This document shows positions 52,507 through 63,601 of a stretch of DNA of 64,000 nucleotides, one piece after another. The stretch covers positions 1-64,000 of the forward strand of contig NMRB01002526.1 in the NCBI GenBank assembly GCA_002633025.1, in the 5' to 3' direction. Under the pieces are notes generated by a model, which saw nothing but the letters and a program-made list of their open reading frames with translations, ran no database searches and was not told the DNA's origin. Within the stretch, counting starts at the first letter, position 1; each line of letters begins with the position of its first letter. The stretch is from Notospermus geniculatus (Eukaryota > Nemertea > Pilidiophora > Heteronemertea > Lineidae). Both the position numbers and the translations under genes were made by a program.

Positions 52507-52941
52507 TCAGAGTTTAACGACTGTATAAAGTTTCTTAGGGTGTAGGGGATCAACTTGAAGGTAACTTTGTGAATCGGTACTCAGTTCGCTAGGGGAACGC
52601 CGTGAATACCAAGTTTCATCATCAACTCTAGATTGAGAGTGGGTCACCAGCTTAACGGATTCCTTCAATTCTTCATCGTTAAATAATGGGTTTTCCATGG
52701 TTATGGCTTTCCTTTTACATCTGTCGCAAGGGCCACATGGCAGGGTCTCATCACCAGTTTTACACTCGCAGTCCCTGGGGTTGGGGCAGCGGCTCATGCT
52801 GTCAGCATTTTGGTGCTGTTTACCGGCCCTACATTGTATCTCAAAGTCATAAGCTGAAAGTAACTCTACCCACCTGGCGACTCTTCCTTTGGGCTCTTGA
52901 AAACAGAACAACCATTTCAAGATCCAACAATGGCTCTCCAC
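52507..52941 (-). pseudogene. Ty3/gypsy RNase H end and linker
   Basis: The frame reads EPKGRVARWVELLSAYDFEI, QCRAGKQHQNADSMSRCPNP and a Cys-rich piece CGPCDRCKR. The PKGR-x-ARW-x-E-L-x-x-YDFEI block with ADSMSR (usually ADxLSR) is the end of the RNase H domain of gypsy-type Pol. Beyond about residue 70 the sequence is a linker before integrase, which is not seen. Upstream sequence turns into another repeat at 52925. It is a truncated copy. Confidence 0.8.
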
Positions 52942-53190
52942 TTAGCCATGTCTGATGCAAAATGTCAGGATCAGCAACGTGCTTGTAGCTATCGTAAGGT
53001 GGGAGCCAACATAAAGAAGTTTATCACCATTTTGACTTGAAGATGCAGTGTCGGCACATTGATCACCTCAGCCGTCAGTCATGTGTGAAGAATGTACACA
53101 CTATTATGAGAATCACCTCGTCCAGGCTTAGCACCAGCAGAGGCAGCCGTTTCGGATCACCGTCCTCTATGCCAATACCGGTACCAGTAT
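52938..53190. repeat. Second copy of the 15978-16200 segment
   Basis: It keeps the same ordered words as the first copy, with an extra GGTGGGAGCCAACATAAAGA near 53000. It directly abuts the gypsy fragment. Confidence 0.65.
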
Positions 53191-53447
53191 CTTGGTCAAC
53201 CTCGATAATCCTATTGGTACTGCAGCACGTTGCTTGTCCCATTCATCACGCGATGATAAAGATGATCTCTTAACCAGCTGTTTTGCAGGTGACCGGTGAA
53301 AAAACTCATTGCGGTTACTGATGTTCTCTTAAATATTTTCCAAACTGTCAAATCTGACCTCTCAACTATGACTTTCTAACGACAGCCACATCTCACATGA
53401 TCATGATGAGCTGACTGGACACGAGGAGCAGTTCTTATGTGCAGCTG

Positions 53448-53805
53448 GTCATGGAGTCTTTGTTTCTTCTGATACTGATAGCAAGCAGATCAGCTGGTCC
53501 TGGAGTCTTGTGTTTCTTCTGATACTGATAACAAGCAGAGCAGCTGGTCATGGAGTCTTGTGTTTCTTCTGGTAGCAGAGCAGCTGGTCATGGAGTCTTG
53601 TGTTTCTTCTGATACTGATAGCAAGCAGAGCAGCTGGTACGTGGAGTCTTGTGTTTGTTCTGATACTGATAGCAAGCAGAGCTGCTGGTCGTGGAGTCTT
53701 GTGTTTCTTCTGATACTGATAGCAAGCAGAGCAGCCGGTCGTGGAGTATTGTGTTTCTTCTGATACTGGCAGCATGCAGAGGAGCTGATCGTGGAGTCTT
53801 GTCAA
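53448..53805. repeat. 50-bp minisatellite
   Basis: The unit is AGCTGGTCCTGGAGTCTTGT plus GTTTCTTCTGATACTGATAA and CAAGCAGAGC, about seven copies, one shortened near 53570. Frames on both strands are open through it because of the composition. Confidence 0.85.
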
Positions 53806-53863
53806 TGTTGTCGATGGTATAAATGGTGAAAGTGTTTGGGGAAAGAACCTTTGACGGTCTGTC

Positions 53864-54300
53864 TTACTTCATCTTTTTGCTCACTTTCTCAACAAATCTC
53901 TGATATGTTGTGTGGGAGACGCTGACACCGAGTTTATTGAAGAAATTCAGCAGGTCAGCTGATAAACTGTACTTATTGGTGTTACCTGATAGAAGTGTCA
54001 TTAGGCCATTTGTTTGTTCGTTTTTCGTGAAGAGCAAGCTGAATGCCAGAAATGTGCGCCTTGACAAACATCTCGTTGACATGTCTGAAGCACTTTCACT
54101 CATGTCAATGTTGTAGCGCGTTGACCAATCCAAGTAAGCCGTACTGAATTCTGACCTCTGTTGTTGATTGCTGTTACTGAAGCAGATAAAATTCCTGTAG
54201 ATCGGATCTAGCATTTTGATAGTTTCATCTTGTGTGAGTTGAGGTAGATCCTCTATTCTTTTATCATGTTTATACGGAAATATCTTTTGAACAGCCTCGT
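53864..54300 (-). pseudogene. Unrecognised element ORF
   Basis: The frame reads MLDPIYRNFICFSNSNQQQR, RTFLAFSLLFTKNEQTNGLM and NFFNKLGVSVSHTTYQRFVE. A LL-x-x-x-NT-x-x-x-x-x-x-DL-x-x-x-x-NKLG-x-x-x-S-x-x-TY pattern recurs in multi-copy invertebrate genes that carry transposase-like C-termini. Upstream sequence to 54300 (DLPQLTQDETIKMLDP) stays open in the same frame. No catalytic domain is nearby. Confidence 0.35.
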
Positions 54301-54489
54301 ACTGACTGTTTTGTGGTCATATTTGTCAAATCTTTAGAAATGTTCCTCACCTTGTCAACTCTGATTTTGGCATTCTTATGTAAAGCCCACTGAGATATTA
54401 AAAAATTGTATGTAGCGGGCTATAAATACATTAATAATATATAATAATAAGAATAATAATTCTGATTCAAGTGTCTTTATCTTGGTTTT

Positions 54490-54690
54490 TAATTTGCTGT
54501 TTTCATTGTAGAGCCACCTGTATTCCTGTCTTTTGAAAGAACATCGCGCAGTGCCTTGTATTGATCAAAGAGATCTTGAGCACTAGGATACAGCATGACA
54601 TTCTTCTTCTTGCTGTCTGCAGTATGTGTAATCACTGTATCACCTAATGTAAAAAAATGTTGATCTGGGCCAAACGTTGCTCTTGTCGAG
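54490..54690 (-). CDS. Possible upstream exon of the 53.9-kb ORF
   Basis: Minus-strand sequence reads DQHFFTLGDTVITHTADSKK, NVMLYPSAQDLFDQYKALRD and VLSKDR, with protein-like composition. A TAA-rich microsatellite (54430-54470) separates it from the next ORF. No family is recognised. Confidence 0.3.
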
Positions 54691-54699
54691 TCAGTGTGT

Positions 54700-55724
54700 T
54701 AGTTTAGGTTGTGGTATCTTCCTCGGAATCCACGCCAGATAATCGCAGCGCAAATACGGTGTCTGAAAACCATGTGAAGACTTCAGAAAGGAGTACTGCC
54801 TTGCCCTGTCTAATGGTTTCGATCAGTCTTTAGGACGTCTATAAACTTGAATGAAATCATGATGAAATTATTTCATTTTTCCCATCTACATTTTTCCTTA
54901 CTTGGTTGCAAGTTTGTTGAAATGTTGTAGTTCGAAGTTAACTTCGGACATGACGTGCAGAAAACACTGACTGGGTGAAAATCTATGTCAACATTGTAAG
55001 GATCGAACGCAAACCGTCAAGTCGATTTATGCGTTTATTCAGTTGCTCAGAGAACAGGTTCAGGCTTTCAGTACAGGTTGTACAGGTAACAGCAGACAGG
55101 TGTACAGGCAGTGAGACAGGTTCACTAGAACAGGAAGAAGACATTCATATTACAATACTAATCGTCATCGGACAAAAATGTTTGTGAAATGGCAGACCGT
55201 ACGCATATCTTTCAAAATACCAAAATGTAAAAAAATACGCCGGCAGTAAATAATGTCAATAAAGTTATCAAAATAAGCACAATTTTGTCCCCAATACGCA
55301 CGGCCGTCCCATGTCACAGACATGACCAATTCGGCAATTCATGGAAATACGGCATATACAAACCCATAGTGAAACTCTTCAAATGGACAGTATTAAAAGC
55401 CGGAGAACGAAAAAATATACAGAGATCGACAAGGAAACGTAGTCTGGTTTACATACCGATTATGATTGTTTCCAAATTCAGCGTTGTTACGACCAAGCTA
55501 CTAAAGTCAAAATCATGGTCCTCAAAAACAAACCTAAACGCCCATGGAAAACATAACATTTATTTACACTATTTACATCAGATTAAAAGTAGGTATTTTT
55601 GGCGTGAATTTAGTGGAGCATCACTCGACTACATCTCGTCACTTTCTCTGCGAACGGCCAGCTTCCCTGGCCCAATTCCTGGTCGGCCGCACTAGGACAT
55701 CCTCCGACCACCGTCACAAGAGTG
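54700..55724. other. No gene recognised
   Basis: Plus-strand frames at 54975-55187 and 55285-55695 show no motif, and the latter is partly antisense to the transposase below. CAGGTT/GTACAGG words cluster near 55060-55125. Confidence 0.35.
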
Positions 55725-56759
55725 CCTTCAAGAATTACATGCATAATATCTTGTGGAAAGTAAGTTGTCACAGCGAAAAGAGGCACATCAAGCAGAACAC
55801 TATTGGTATTAATTCCATACAGTTTTGAGAAATGTTGCTGGAGTACCTTGTCAATGTCAGGTGCGTTTAGCGAGCTCAATTGCTCCTTGTGTGTTGTAAG
55901 TGACCTTTCTTCAGTTTCTTCAGCAAATTGTAGAGATGGCAACTGTTCATTCACTGCCAGGCAACTTCGATATGGTCTGTGTGCACTGCCCACAGATTCC
56001 TTGAACCCTCCAAGGAAATTACTTGCTGGTGTATCTCCATTACACATGACAAGAGCTCCTTTAAAAACTTCCTCATTTTCACCAATATGGAACTTGTATC
56101 CATCAGCAAGCAGTTTCAAATCACTGACAAAGTGCTAGCAACGTTTGCAATCCCTTCTCGACATTCTTCTTGATATCTACTGTTTTAGCAACAAGCAGCG
56201 AGAATAACTCTGAGAGATGACCTCAAGCTTGGATGGATGTTTCCAAGACACCAATAGAAAAGAGCAACCTTGTGTTTCTTTGACTTCGAACCTAGTGCAT
56301 TCGCAACCTCTAAATCATCATAATACAGATAAATCTGAAGGGCAGTTGGGTCAGTGGAGAACAGAGGGTGAGATTTAAAGAATTCACCATCCATTATATC
56401 TCTTAAAACACCGTCATCTGACTGGTGTGGATTACGCACTTCAAACAAAACTGCTGGGTCATATCATTAAGAAGATTTTCCAACTGTTCCAAGAGACCAA
56501 CATAGTAACCCTGGTGGCAAACTTTCTTCAGTTTACCATTTTTCCACACATGCTCTACACCCAAATTTACAACATGGGGCTCAGTCAGCCGCATGTGTTT
56601 TTTTTGAGAAAACTGTCGTGCTTAAATTTAGTTTCTACAGCACTAAAAAGCCTGCTTGCGTCAAAAATATTACAACCATTTTCGGTGGTGAAAACACTGT
56701 TGATTTGCTCTCTTCTTAGATTCAGAGCAAGCAGCTTTTTTGCCACTGCAGATTGAATA
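55725..56759 (-). pseudogene. Transposase body, zinc-finger element
   Basis: Blocks in order are IQSAVAKKLLALNLRREQIN, then WKNGKLKKVCHQGYYVGLLE, LQIYLYYDDLEVANALGSKS, KKHKVALFYWCLGNIHPSLR, then MKLLADGYKFHIGENEEVFK, CNGDTPASNFLGGFKESVGS, AHRPYRSCLAVNEQLPSLQF and TTYFPQDIMHVILEG. The YDDLE-x-x-N-x-LGS-x-x-KKHK, GD-x-x-ASN-x-x-GGFKE and DIMH-x-ILEG blocks define a transposase-like family spread through fish and invertebrates. At least two frameshifts (near 56130 and 56430) break it. The element is probably of the CMC/EnSpm kind, but I am not sure of that. Confidence 0.6.
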
Positions 56760-57691
56760 GGAGGATCGGACAACCGGTCACGTGACAACGTCACCGATCG
56801 CGCAACCATGGCGCGGCCACTTCAGTTGGCCGACAGATTTCGACGAGTAAGCATCTTCCAAATCAACTAATACGTTGCATTTAGAAGGGATTAAGAACAT
56901 CATATGTATAGCTTACAACATTATAAACCCTAAATAACATTCAATTCTCACTAAATTGATGAAATATCAGCGTATTTTAGCGCCGAAGCGCAAGTCGTCG
57001 CTCTCAGCAAATATTCACAGGGGGAAGTAAAAACTCATCAACATAATGTGACGTCAGGAGGCGGGGCTTATTTTGATTGACAGCTATGCCAATTTTTTTC
57101 TCTTTTCCGGCTCTGGTGATTGGCTGGGCATTGATTAGGGACCATATTTGGATTACTTAGCCCAAAACCTGCATTTTGATAGTTCGATATCGAGAATCCG
57201 TCCAGAAATAAGGAAATTATGACAATTTTACGATTTTTGCAGTTGAGTTAACAGTTGAGTGACAAGGGTACTTTCCACCTCCCTAGATTCGAAAATCGTG
57301 GAGTTCTTAGGAGTTCTTGGACACTTTTAAAAAGGAAATTTCCCAAGATTTGTGCTGGGGCCATCCATTTTCTAAGAACTCCTACGCAAATATAGCAAAA
57401 ATCGACCTCGTCCCATGCGTGATCCATGCGTTGACACAGAGTGCACTTGCGAAGGCATCATGCAGGAGATAAATTCTCAAAAGGACTGCTCAGAAAAATG
57501 TGTTTTGCGCAATCAAACATTCATTTTGATAATAATCAATGATATAAAACTGGAGAAAATGATAAATATACCTATTTTCACGTAGAAATCAGCCTTCAAA
57601 TTACGCTGATTTGCACTGAGTAACCACGTGCGTTTGTTTACATGACCTTGACCTTAGCAGAAACATCACGTGACCGGTTGTCCGATCCTCC
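56760..57691. mobile_element. TIR element inserted in the zinc-finger transposase gene
   Basis: GGAGGATCGGACAACCGGTC (continuing ACGTGA) at 56760 and its inverse complement at 57667-57691 bound 932 bases with no coding. Exon sequence on either side (VEETRWFMHK on one, PPIQSAVAKK on the other) reads up to the ends. No clear target duplication is seen (flanks AATA and TTGTG). It may be an insertion, or an intron that carries an element. Confidence 0.6.
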
Positions 57692-58128
57692 TTGTGCATG
57701 AACCATCTTGTTTCTTCAACAACACCACTGAGGGGCTTAGCAGTCAGCCGGAATCTGTGTTTAAGTTTAAGTAAGTAAAGTGCCTCAAGATAGTCAGCTG
57801 TTGGTTGATCTGCACCAAGTTCTTCAAGATCAGGCTCTCCTGTTTTAAATTCCATATCGTCTTCTAACCTGTTAAGCACATTTTCATCTGCCAAGTGACC
57901 TTGTTCCTCTAAAACAGAATGTTTACGTTTGAGATGCTTACGCAAGCTATCAATCTTTGTGTATGTCTCTCGACACTGGTCCACTGGACAATTCACTCTA
58001 AAATAAGCATCATACCTATGAATCCTACCAATGTGTCTCAAAAGTGATGAAACTGTTAGAGAAAAAAATGAGCAGAAATCACATTTTGCAACATTTTCTG
58101 CCATCATATGAAGGTGTGGAACAGCCAA
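57692..58128 (-). CDS. C2H2 zinc-finger exon of the transposase gene
   Basis: Met at 58128 or later opens the frame. CDFCSFFSLTVSSLLRHIGR with IH, and CPVDQCRETYTKIDSLRKHL with KRKH, are two C2H2 fingers of standard spacing. An acidic stretch (DDMEFKTGEPDLEELGADQ) and YLLKLKHRFRLTAKPLSGVV follow. Such N-terminal fingers are usual for this transposase family, and the order on the minus strand fits. DNA binding at element ends is inferred. Confidence 0.6.
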
Positions 58129-58139
58129 GGTGAAAAGCT

Positions 58140-58620
58140 GGTCAATTGAAAATTCACACGTGTGAACAGTACATCACAGTCAGTATGGGATTCCCATTAG
58201 AGGTGGCCTAAGGAAATTGATGCTCAAAAGCACCCACATACTTTTGTATTGAACTGTGTAAATAGGAATTAACTCCCCCTACTGACTGTGAGTGGTACAC
58301 AAAGAAACAAGCCAGATAAGGTGTGAACCAGCAAAATGACTCACAGCAGACAAAAACTGCTCACACAGTTACACGAAGTTAAAAATCGCCAATGAATGCT
58401 AGTGACTCAATAGTACAGAGAGAAAATGATCCACAATCACATGGCATGTGCACTACCATCATTAAGTCAATAATACAGAGAGAAAATGATCCACAATCAC
58501 ATGGCATTCACTACCATCATGAAGTCAAAGGTGTGAACCTGCAGTAAATGACTCACAGCAGACAAAAACAGCTCATACAGTTAATGCCAATTAATCAGTC
58601 AACCTATGAATCCCACTGTG
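58140..58620. repeat. Short direct duplications
   Basis: ACAGAGAGAAAATGATCCAC through CACTACCATCAT occurs at about 58416 and 58471, and ACTCACAGCAGACAAAAAC occurs near 58340 and 58550. They are imperfect tandem duplications with no coding. Confidence 0.6.
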
Positions 58621-58622
58621 TC

Positions 58623-58892
58623 TCAACTATAATTTGTGTACTCCTGTGTTAATCTAGCCAGTTGAAAGCTACTTGTGAATAGCGGGGACATGGCATATGT
58701 GACCAGGCACGACAAAATGAGTCCAAATGCGCACAGAAGACGACCCAACATATGTATATAGTTGACAAGGCCGGTGCCTGAAATTCCTTGAACCATTGTA
58801 GAAATTTGGGTCGTTTTCTCTTCCGTTCTCCTTTTGTTTCTGTCCTTACGCTTTCTGACATGGTGAGTGATAGGTCTATCTTCTAAAATCAT
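58623..58892 (-). other. Unrecognised ORF near the Kolobok-like gene
   Basis: The frame reads PITHHVRKRKDRNKRRTEEK and a hydrophobic stretch (LLCAFGLILSCLVTYAM) that may be chance. It follows the SWIM exon on the same strand. No family is recognised. Confidence 0.25.
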
Positions 58893-59302
58893 GCCAAGAT
58901 CACAGTCTATCGTTCCTTTGATGAGCTCAAACAGAGAGAGAAATTCATCGACAGCATCTTTGTTTCATGTCTTTCTCCTTTTTTGATATGGTAAGACAGG
59001 TCATGGAATTTCTTGAGAATATATCTAAACTGAATCCACAGATGAGACGATTCTTTACCGACAGGGCCCTTTCAGGGGGAGGGGGGGATGTACGAGACAG
59101 GTTTAGAAGTTTGGGGATCTTCCACTTGAGTTACATGATTATCAAGATCATAGCTGCTGGTGGCACATGTAGTTTCAGCAGGTTTTCAACCTTCACATTA
59201 TTTATGATAAGAAGGAAAGTAACCACCTATCTTACAATTTTCCATATTAATTGTGAAATATGGACTGTCTCTGTATCCCGGAGATAATTTGTCCCATCTT
59301 AG

Positions 59303-59500
59303 CTATGGGAAGTGCACAAAGACCGCACAGAAATGTTTGCACACGAACTCGGTACTATTCCAGTCATGACATGTACAGAATGGCATAGCATCGATGCTTC
59401 CTTGGCCAAACTCCACTTTGTACCATTGCTCATTGTCGAAACTCTTAACCATGAATAGATGGTCGTCAAGTTTTTCGATGGAGGATTTGGGTATCGTCAA
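59303..59500 (-). CDS. SWIM-type zinc finger exon
   Basis: The frame reads SSIEKLDDHLFMVKSFDNEQ, WYKVEFGQGSIDAMPFCTCH and EFVCKHFCAVFVHFP. The C-x-C-x(n)-C-x-H arrangement (CTC and CKH) is the SWIM zinc finger. In invertebrate elements, SWIM fingers lie near the C-terminus of MULE-like and related proteins. Here it follows a Kolobok-like transposase block on the same strand. Whether the two belong to one gene is uncertain. Confidence 0.65.
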   Translation of the reverse strand: MTIPKSSIEKLDDHLFMVKSFDNEQWYKVEFGQGSIDAMPFCTCHDWNSTEFVCKHFCAVFVHFP

Positions 59501-59631
59501 TGCTGATTTATATTTTTTTCTGACGTGTTCCCTAGTGTTGACCGGTCATGTAGGAATGTCGGCAGTTTATCTGAAAACTATGTCAATATTCATTATATAT
59601 TCTTCAGTGTCGTCCCTGGAGACACTGGATG

Positions 59632-60495
59632 TTATTTGTAAGCTTTCGTTTTTAGAAACTCATCTACTACCTTGTCCAAAGCCGTGCATTGATACATATC
59701 ATAGCTACCGGGACATTTGAAGTTGTTTGTAGATGGTGGTGTAATGGACGTCCTGCAATTTTTGCAGCTGGTTTTTGTTCTCAGTGATACTTGTTCTATT
59801 GTACAGCTAGCGAGAGTTGTCAAAGCCTTATGAGGAAGAAGACTTTCACGGTCAGCTTCAGAAATCCCAACTGTCTCTGGATCATCAATGGCCTCAATCT
59901 CAGTTGATGTCGTTGTTGTGATTGTTTTTTACCACCGAATTCACGAACACTTAGTTCCTTGAGTTGGTAAGACTTCCCTTCTTGTACTTTAGGAATTGCA
60001 TCTTACCACAGTGTAAGGCATGGAGAGTCACTTCATCATCTTTTGAGAGGGAAGCATTGTTGCAAGCATGAAACATTTTATCAGGCCATGAAAACTTACG
60101 GACGTCCAAATGTTCCTCAATAAATTCGGGTCACCCTCACTGGAAGCTGCCGAAAACCATAAGTGATTTACAATGGCTTTGATCCAAGGCCCAAGAGGCC
60201 AGTTACATTTCTTCTCTGCTTTTTTCCGTAACTTTTTAGAAATAGATTTTCCCATGTGCCATACGTCAGATTGATGTTGTATACCTTTGTAGGTAGTTCT
60301 CGTCATTTTTGAAATTCGAACGTGTCGGTCAGTGACCAAGACTTTCAATGTCAGGTCCATATTCTTAACATTAGATAAATTCAGATGAGTCATCTTGCCT
60401 ATTGTCCTCAACTTGGATGCCTTGGCTCTCCTCAACATCCTGCTCCTTGCCGTTGTTGATGATATTGGCAAATTTTCTGCAGAATTCCGACACAT
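59632..60495 (-). pseudogene. Kolobok-like DDE transposase
   Basis: The main frame (60028-60495) reads LTLKVLVTDRHVRISKMTRT, GIQHQSDVWHMGKSISKKLR and NWPLGPWIKAIVNHLWFSAA. The TDRH-x-x-I-x-x-x-M, DVWH-x-x-K-x-x-KKL and PWI-x-x-I-x-NHLW blocks are shared by a large metazoan transposase group that I place with Kolobok. A second frame around 60110-60060 gives the following FHACNNASLSK block, so a frameshift separates them. A Cys-rich frame (59632-59823: KNCRTSITPP, KCPGSYDMYQC) follows. It is not active as written. Confidence 0.6.
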
Positions 60496-60646
60496 CTGTG
60501 CTCCTCAATCTTTCACAGATATCATTTTTGTTCCACTTAAATTTTGTCAGTTGTACTCTGAGTGATGGATCGGTTTTTTCAACGAATGATACCTGTAAGA
60601 AGAAAACACTTTTTAAGTACCGATACCCGGTATCAGCGAGTGATGA

Positions 60647-61019
60647 TCAGTATTGTTTTTGAGCTGCTAAGTGTTCATTCATCATGTACATAGTGGACCA
60701 AACAAACCCTGTGTCATGGGCAGTTTCATCACTGAATCTGAGCTGAATGTTTTTCGCTTCAAGTATGTCACTGATCAATTTCGTAACTCCACCAAGCCTT
60801 TGGACAGTGCTGCCGTGCAATCCTTCTCTTTGGTGCACTTTCCACTATTCCTATGTTTCCAGGACATTTCCTGAATCTTTGCTTTGATCGTTTGTCCACA
60901 TAACCCGCGTGGTCAATCTTTTTGTGCAATCGTTTCTTGGACTCGTCATCATCAGACTCAGAGTCAGCATCTGTCTCGCCATTCATGGATTTGTGATCTG
61001 TATCTCCTTTGCCTGACAA
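60647..61019 (-). pseudogene. Upstream exons of the Kolobok-like gene
   Basis: The frame at 60768-61019 begins GKGDTDHKSMNGETDADSES, acidic, and continues KKIDHAGYVDKRSKQRF. The frame at 60647-60838 reads GGVTKLISDILEAKNIQLRF and FVWSTMYMMNEHLAAQKQY. Both lie upstream of the transposase on the minus strand, and composition fits linker and early core. Exact exon borders are not clear. Confidence 0.35.
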
Positions 61020-61180
61020 AAGAAAATAGCGTTAATGTTCATATAAAGATAGACCACAGTATTGTAAAATATTGTACGCATGCATTCTGTTACCTACATG
61101 TTTGTCTCTCTCTCTTGATCATTGTGTGTAGTTGTGAGAAAGGAAGGGGATAAGATTGATATACACGAACTTTGTGCACA

Positions 61181-61340
61181 TCAGGAGCAAGCGAATACCC
61201 GTGGCTCAGTTGGTCTCTTGTTAAAGATTTTGTGGCCCTTATACGCTCCATCGAACTCTACCGTCATTCCATGTTCTTGTATGTATTCAGCTAACTCTAG
61301 CAGGTGGTCGAATGTCAGGAAGCTCTTAAAGTACAAAGGC
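61181..61340 (-). CDS. Possible N-terminal exon before the 157-bp array
   Basis: The minus frame reads YFKSFLTFDHLLELAEYIQE and HGMTVEFDGAYKGHKIF, ending at a donor-like GT. It continues straight into the 157-bp tandem array on its upstream side. THAP-type features were not seen. Confidence 0.3.
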
Positions 61341-61945
61341 CGCGAGAAAAGAGTTTCATTGTTTCCTCTTTCGGACAAGGAAGAAGTAACCGACTCCACT
61401 GGCGTCACCATGTCACGAGAAGTTGATGAGCCAAGAAACATTCGACTATATATGGCATAACATAGGGGTATAACCACTAATGGGTCCTCGTGGAGGCCGC
61501 GAGAAAAGAGTTTCATTGTTTCCTCTTTCGGACAAGGAAGAAGCGACCGACTCCACTGGCGTCACCATGTCACGAGAAGTTGATGAGCCAAGAGACGTTT
61601 GACTACATATGGCATAACATAGGGGTATAACCACTAATGGGTCCTCGTGGAGGCCGCGAGAAAAGAGTTTCATCGTTTCCTCTTTCGGACAAGGAAGAAG
61701 TGACCGACTCCACTGGCATCACCCTGTCACGAGAAGTTGATGAGTCAAGAAACATTCGACTATATATGGCATAACATAGGGGTATAACCACTAATGGGTC
61801 CTCATGGAGGCCGCGAGAAAAGAGTTTCATCGTTTCCTCTTCCGGACAAGGAAGAAGTGGCCGACTCCACTCCACGAGAAGTTGATGAGCCAAGAGACGT
61901 TTGACTACATATGGCATAACATAGGGGTATAACCACTAATGGGTT
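61337..61945. repeat. 157-bp tandem array, about four units
   Basis: AGGCCGCGAGAAAAGAGTTT recurs at 61337, 61494, 61651 and 61808. Each unit also holds CGGACAAGGAAGAAG, CACGAGAAGTTGATGAG and ATAACATAGGGGTATAACCA. The last unit lacks about 17 bases. Since 157 is not a multiple of three, the frame shifts at each unit. Confidence 0.9.
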
Positions 61946-62183
61946 AATATTCAATTCCCACAATAGTTAAGATACGTTTTTTCTTGCAGTATTCGTGTGC
62001 AGTATACCTTCAGGCGGAAGAAATAAATATATAAGTGTGCTACAATCCAATCATTTTACAATATATACATAAGGTGGAAAATAAATAATAAATAATACGA
62101 CCCATGAATAAAACGTGATTTACCGATGAACATGTATGTAACCTTTGGAAAACCACTTTATTCAACTTACAATCCATGATCAA
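61946..62183. other. AT-rich, no gene
   Basis: AT-rich sequence with AATAAATAATA words between the tandem array and the Helitron end. Confidence 0.5.
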
Positions 62184-62202
62184 CTAGCATAACCCGAGGG
62201 GT
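62184..62202 (-). other. Candidate Helitron 3' terminus
   Basis: Read on the minus strand: CACCC-CTC-GGGTT stem-loop, TATG, then CTAG, with host T next. The stem is only 4-5 bp, shorter than typical, so the position is a candidate rather than certain. Confidence 0.45.
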
Positions 62203-62476
62203 GCCTGTAAGTTGGAGGTGCCTGTATTCAATGAGATAACTTTTATCTTAATCTGTTTGTGAGGTAAGTTGCCAGGATTATCTGAAGGTATAATGTCCTG
62301 GTATAACGTATAGGTTGTGGAAAGCACATGTACATTTGGGGTTTTGGCCGGGGGTTCCGGTAATAATGAATTGAGATACATGTACAGGTCTGTTACCTGG
62401 GTTCTGAAATGAATAGATCGAGTTTTTGTTGCATGTTGGTCCAGTGATTTACAGAGGTTGTACCGTGTTCATTGTT

Positions 62477-63548
62477 TCAGAGAATTTCCGTGTACACTAC
62501 GTTCTGCGTGTATGTGATGTCCTGACGATTTGTGGGTGTAATTTCGATGGTTATTGCAGAAAATGATTTTGCTCGGGAAAGTGCTACATACAGCTGGCCG
62601 TGGGTAAACACTGGCTTTGGAAGGTATATTCCTACTTTGGTGAGAGTCTGTCCTTGAGCTTTGTTAATGGTCATAACATGTGCCAAGCGGATTGGGAACT
62701 GATATCGTTGGAGTGTGAAGGGCAAATTTACATCTGAGGGTGCTAGATCCTTGGAATGAAGACGCGTTCTGTGAAATAAACGATGATAAGATAGTAGTTG
62801 TTGATATTTTCATACGCACTATTATTCCTGCTGCGGAAGGAGGGTAAGTAATCCGGCGTTTGGTGGCAGAGATTGTAAGCGCCAGCGTGAAGACAATCGA
62901 CGCTTGGAGATAGTCTCAGTGTATCTTCATTCTTCGGAGTCAAGATTATGGTGTCCTCTGCACAGGCATCATCTTCAAACATGTATGTTATGAGATATAG
63001 CACATTGTGGTGGAATGTCAATTGTGTGAGGTCGTTCTGTTACACTGTTCATTGTGCCATTTCCCTACTTTGAGTAGCCATTGAGAAAATGCAGCATCTG
63101 AATCATTTGCACGCATATTTCTTGTTAATTGCATTTTGATGACCAGGTTCCACAGAGGAGAGTTTTTTATGCAATTTTCCACAATTTTCGTTCTGGATCC
63201 CCTGGGGACAACGGGTAGCACTTGACGAAAGTCTCCTCCTAGAAGAATAACTTTTCCTCCAAATGGTGTATTGTTGTTTGTTACGTCACGTAGGCATTTG
63301 TCGATGGCATGTAGGGCATGAATGGGGAGCATTGAAACCCCATCAATGATGAATACTGTTATTCCTCGCAGCTTGGTGGCTTGTTTGGAGGCTGGCGTTA
63401 TGTTGCAAGTACTGGTGTCAACAATGGGGACCGGCAACTTGAACAGGTTGTGTACAGTGCAGCCGTTTATGAGGAGAGTGGCTGCAATACCAGTCCATGC
63501 GGTGGCTTGTACCTGGAATTGGAAGGGAAATGTTGTAGTGGAAGTCAT
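62477..63548 (-). pseudogene. Helitron PIF1-type helicase
   Basis: After an acceptor near 63500 the frame reads ATAWTGIAATLLINGCTVHN and LFKLPVPIVDTSTCNITPAS. VFIIDGVSMLPIHAL is motif II, where the usual DE is DG. GGKVILLGGDFRQVLPVVPR is motif III, and LVIKMQLTRNMRAND is motif IV. A frameshift near 63020 leads to TIILTPKNEDTLRLS, and a further shift to LAHVMTINKAQGQTLTKVGI and QLYVALSRAKS, the C-terminal motifs. Loss of the motif II Glu and two shifts mark a dead copy. Confidence 0.8.
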
Positions 63549-63601
63549 TGTAACCCAGGAAGTTTTTGTAGCAGGATAGTTTTATTGCCCATTTTTCGTC
63601 A

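Noticed and set aside
53448-53805. Regular repeats that could suggest a CRISPR array
   Set aside because: Units are contiguous with no unique spacers, and the genome is eukaryotic; it is a minisatellite. The same applies to the 41-, 42-, 51- and 157-bp arrays.
55285-55695. 136-codon plus-strand ORF
   Set aside because: Its 3' half is antisense to conserved transposase blocks (DIMHVILEG region), so it is a shadow frame.
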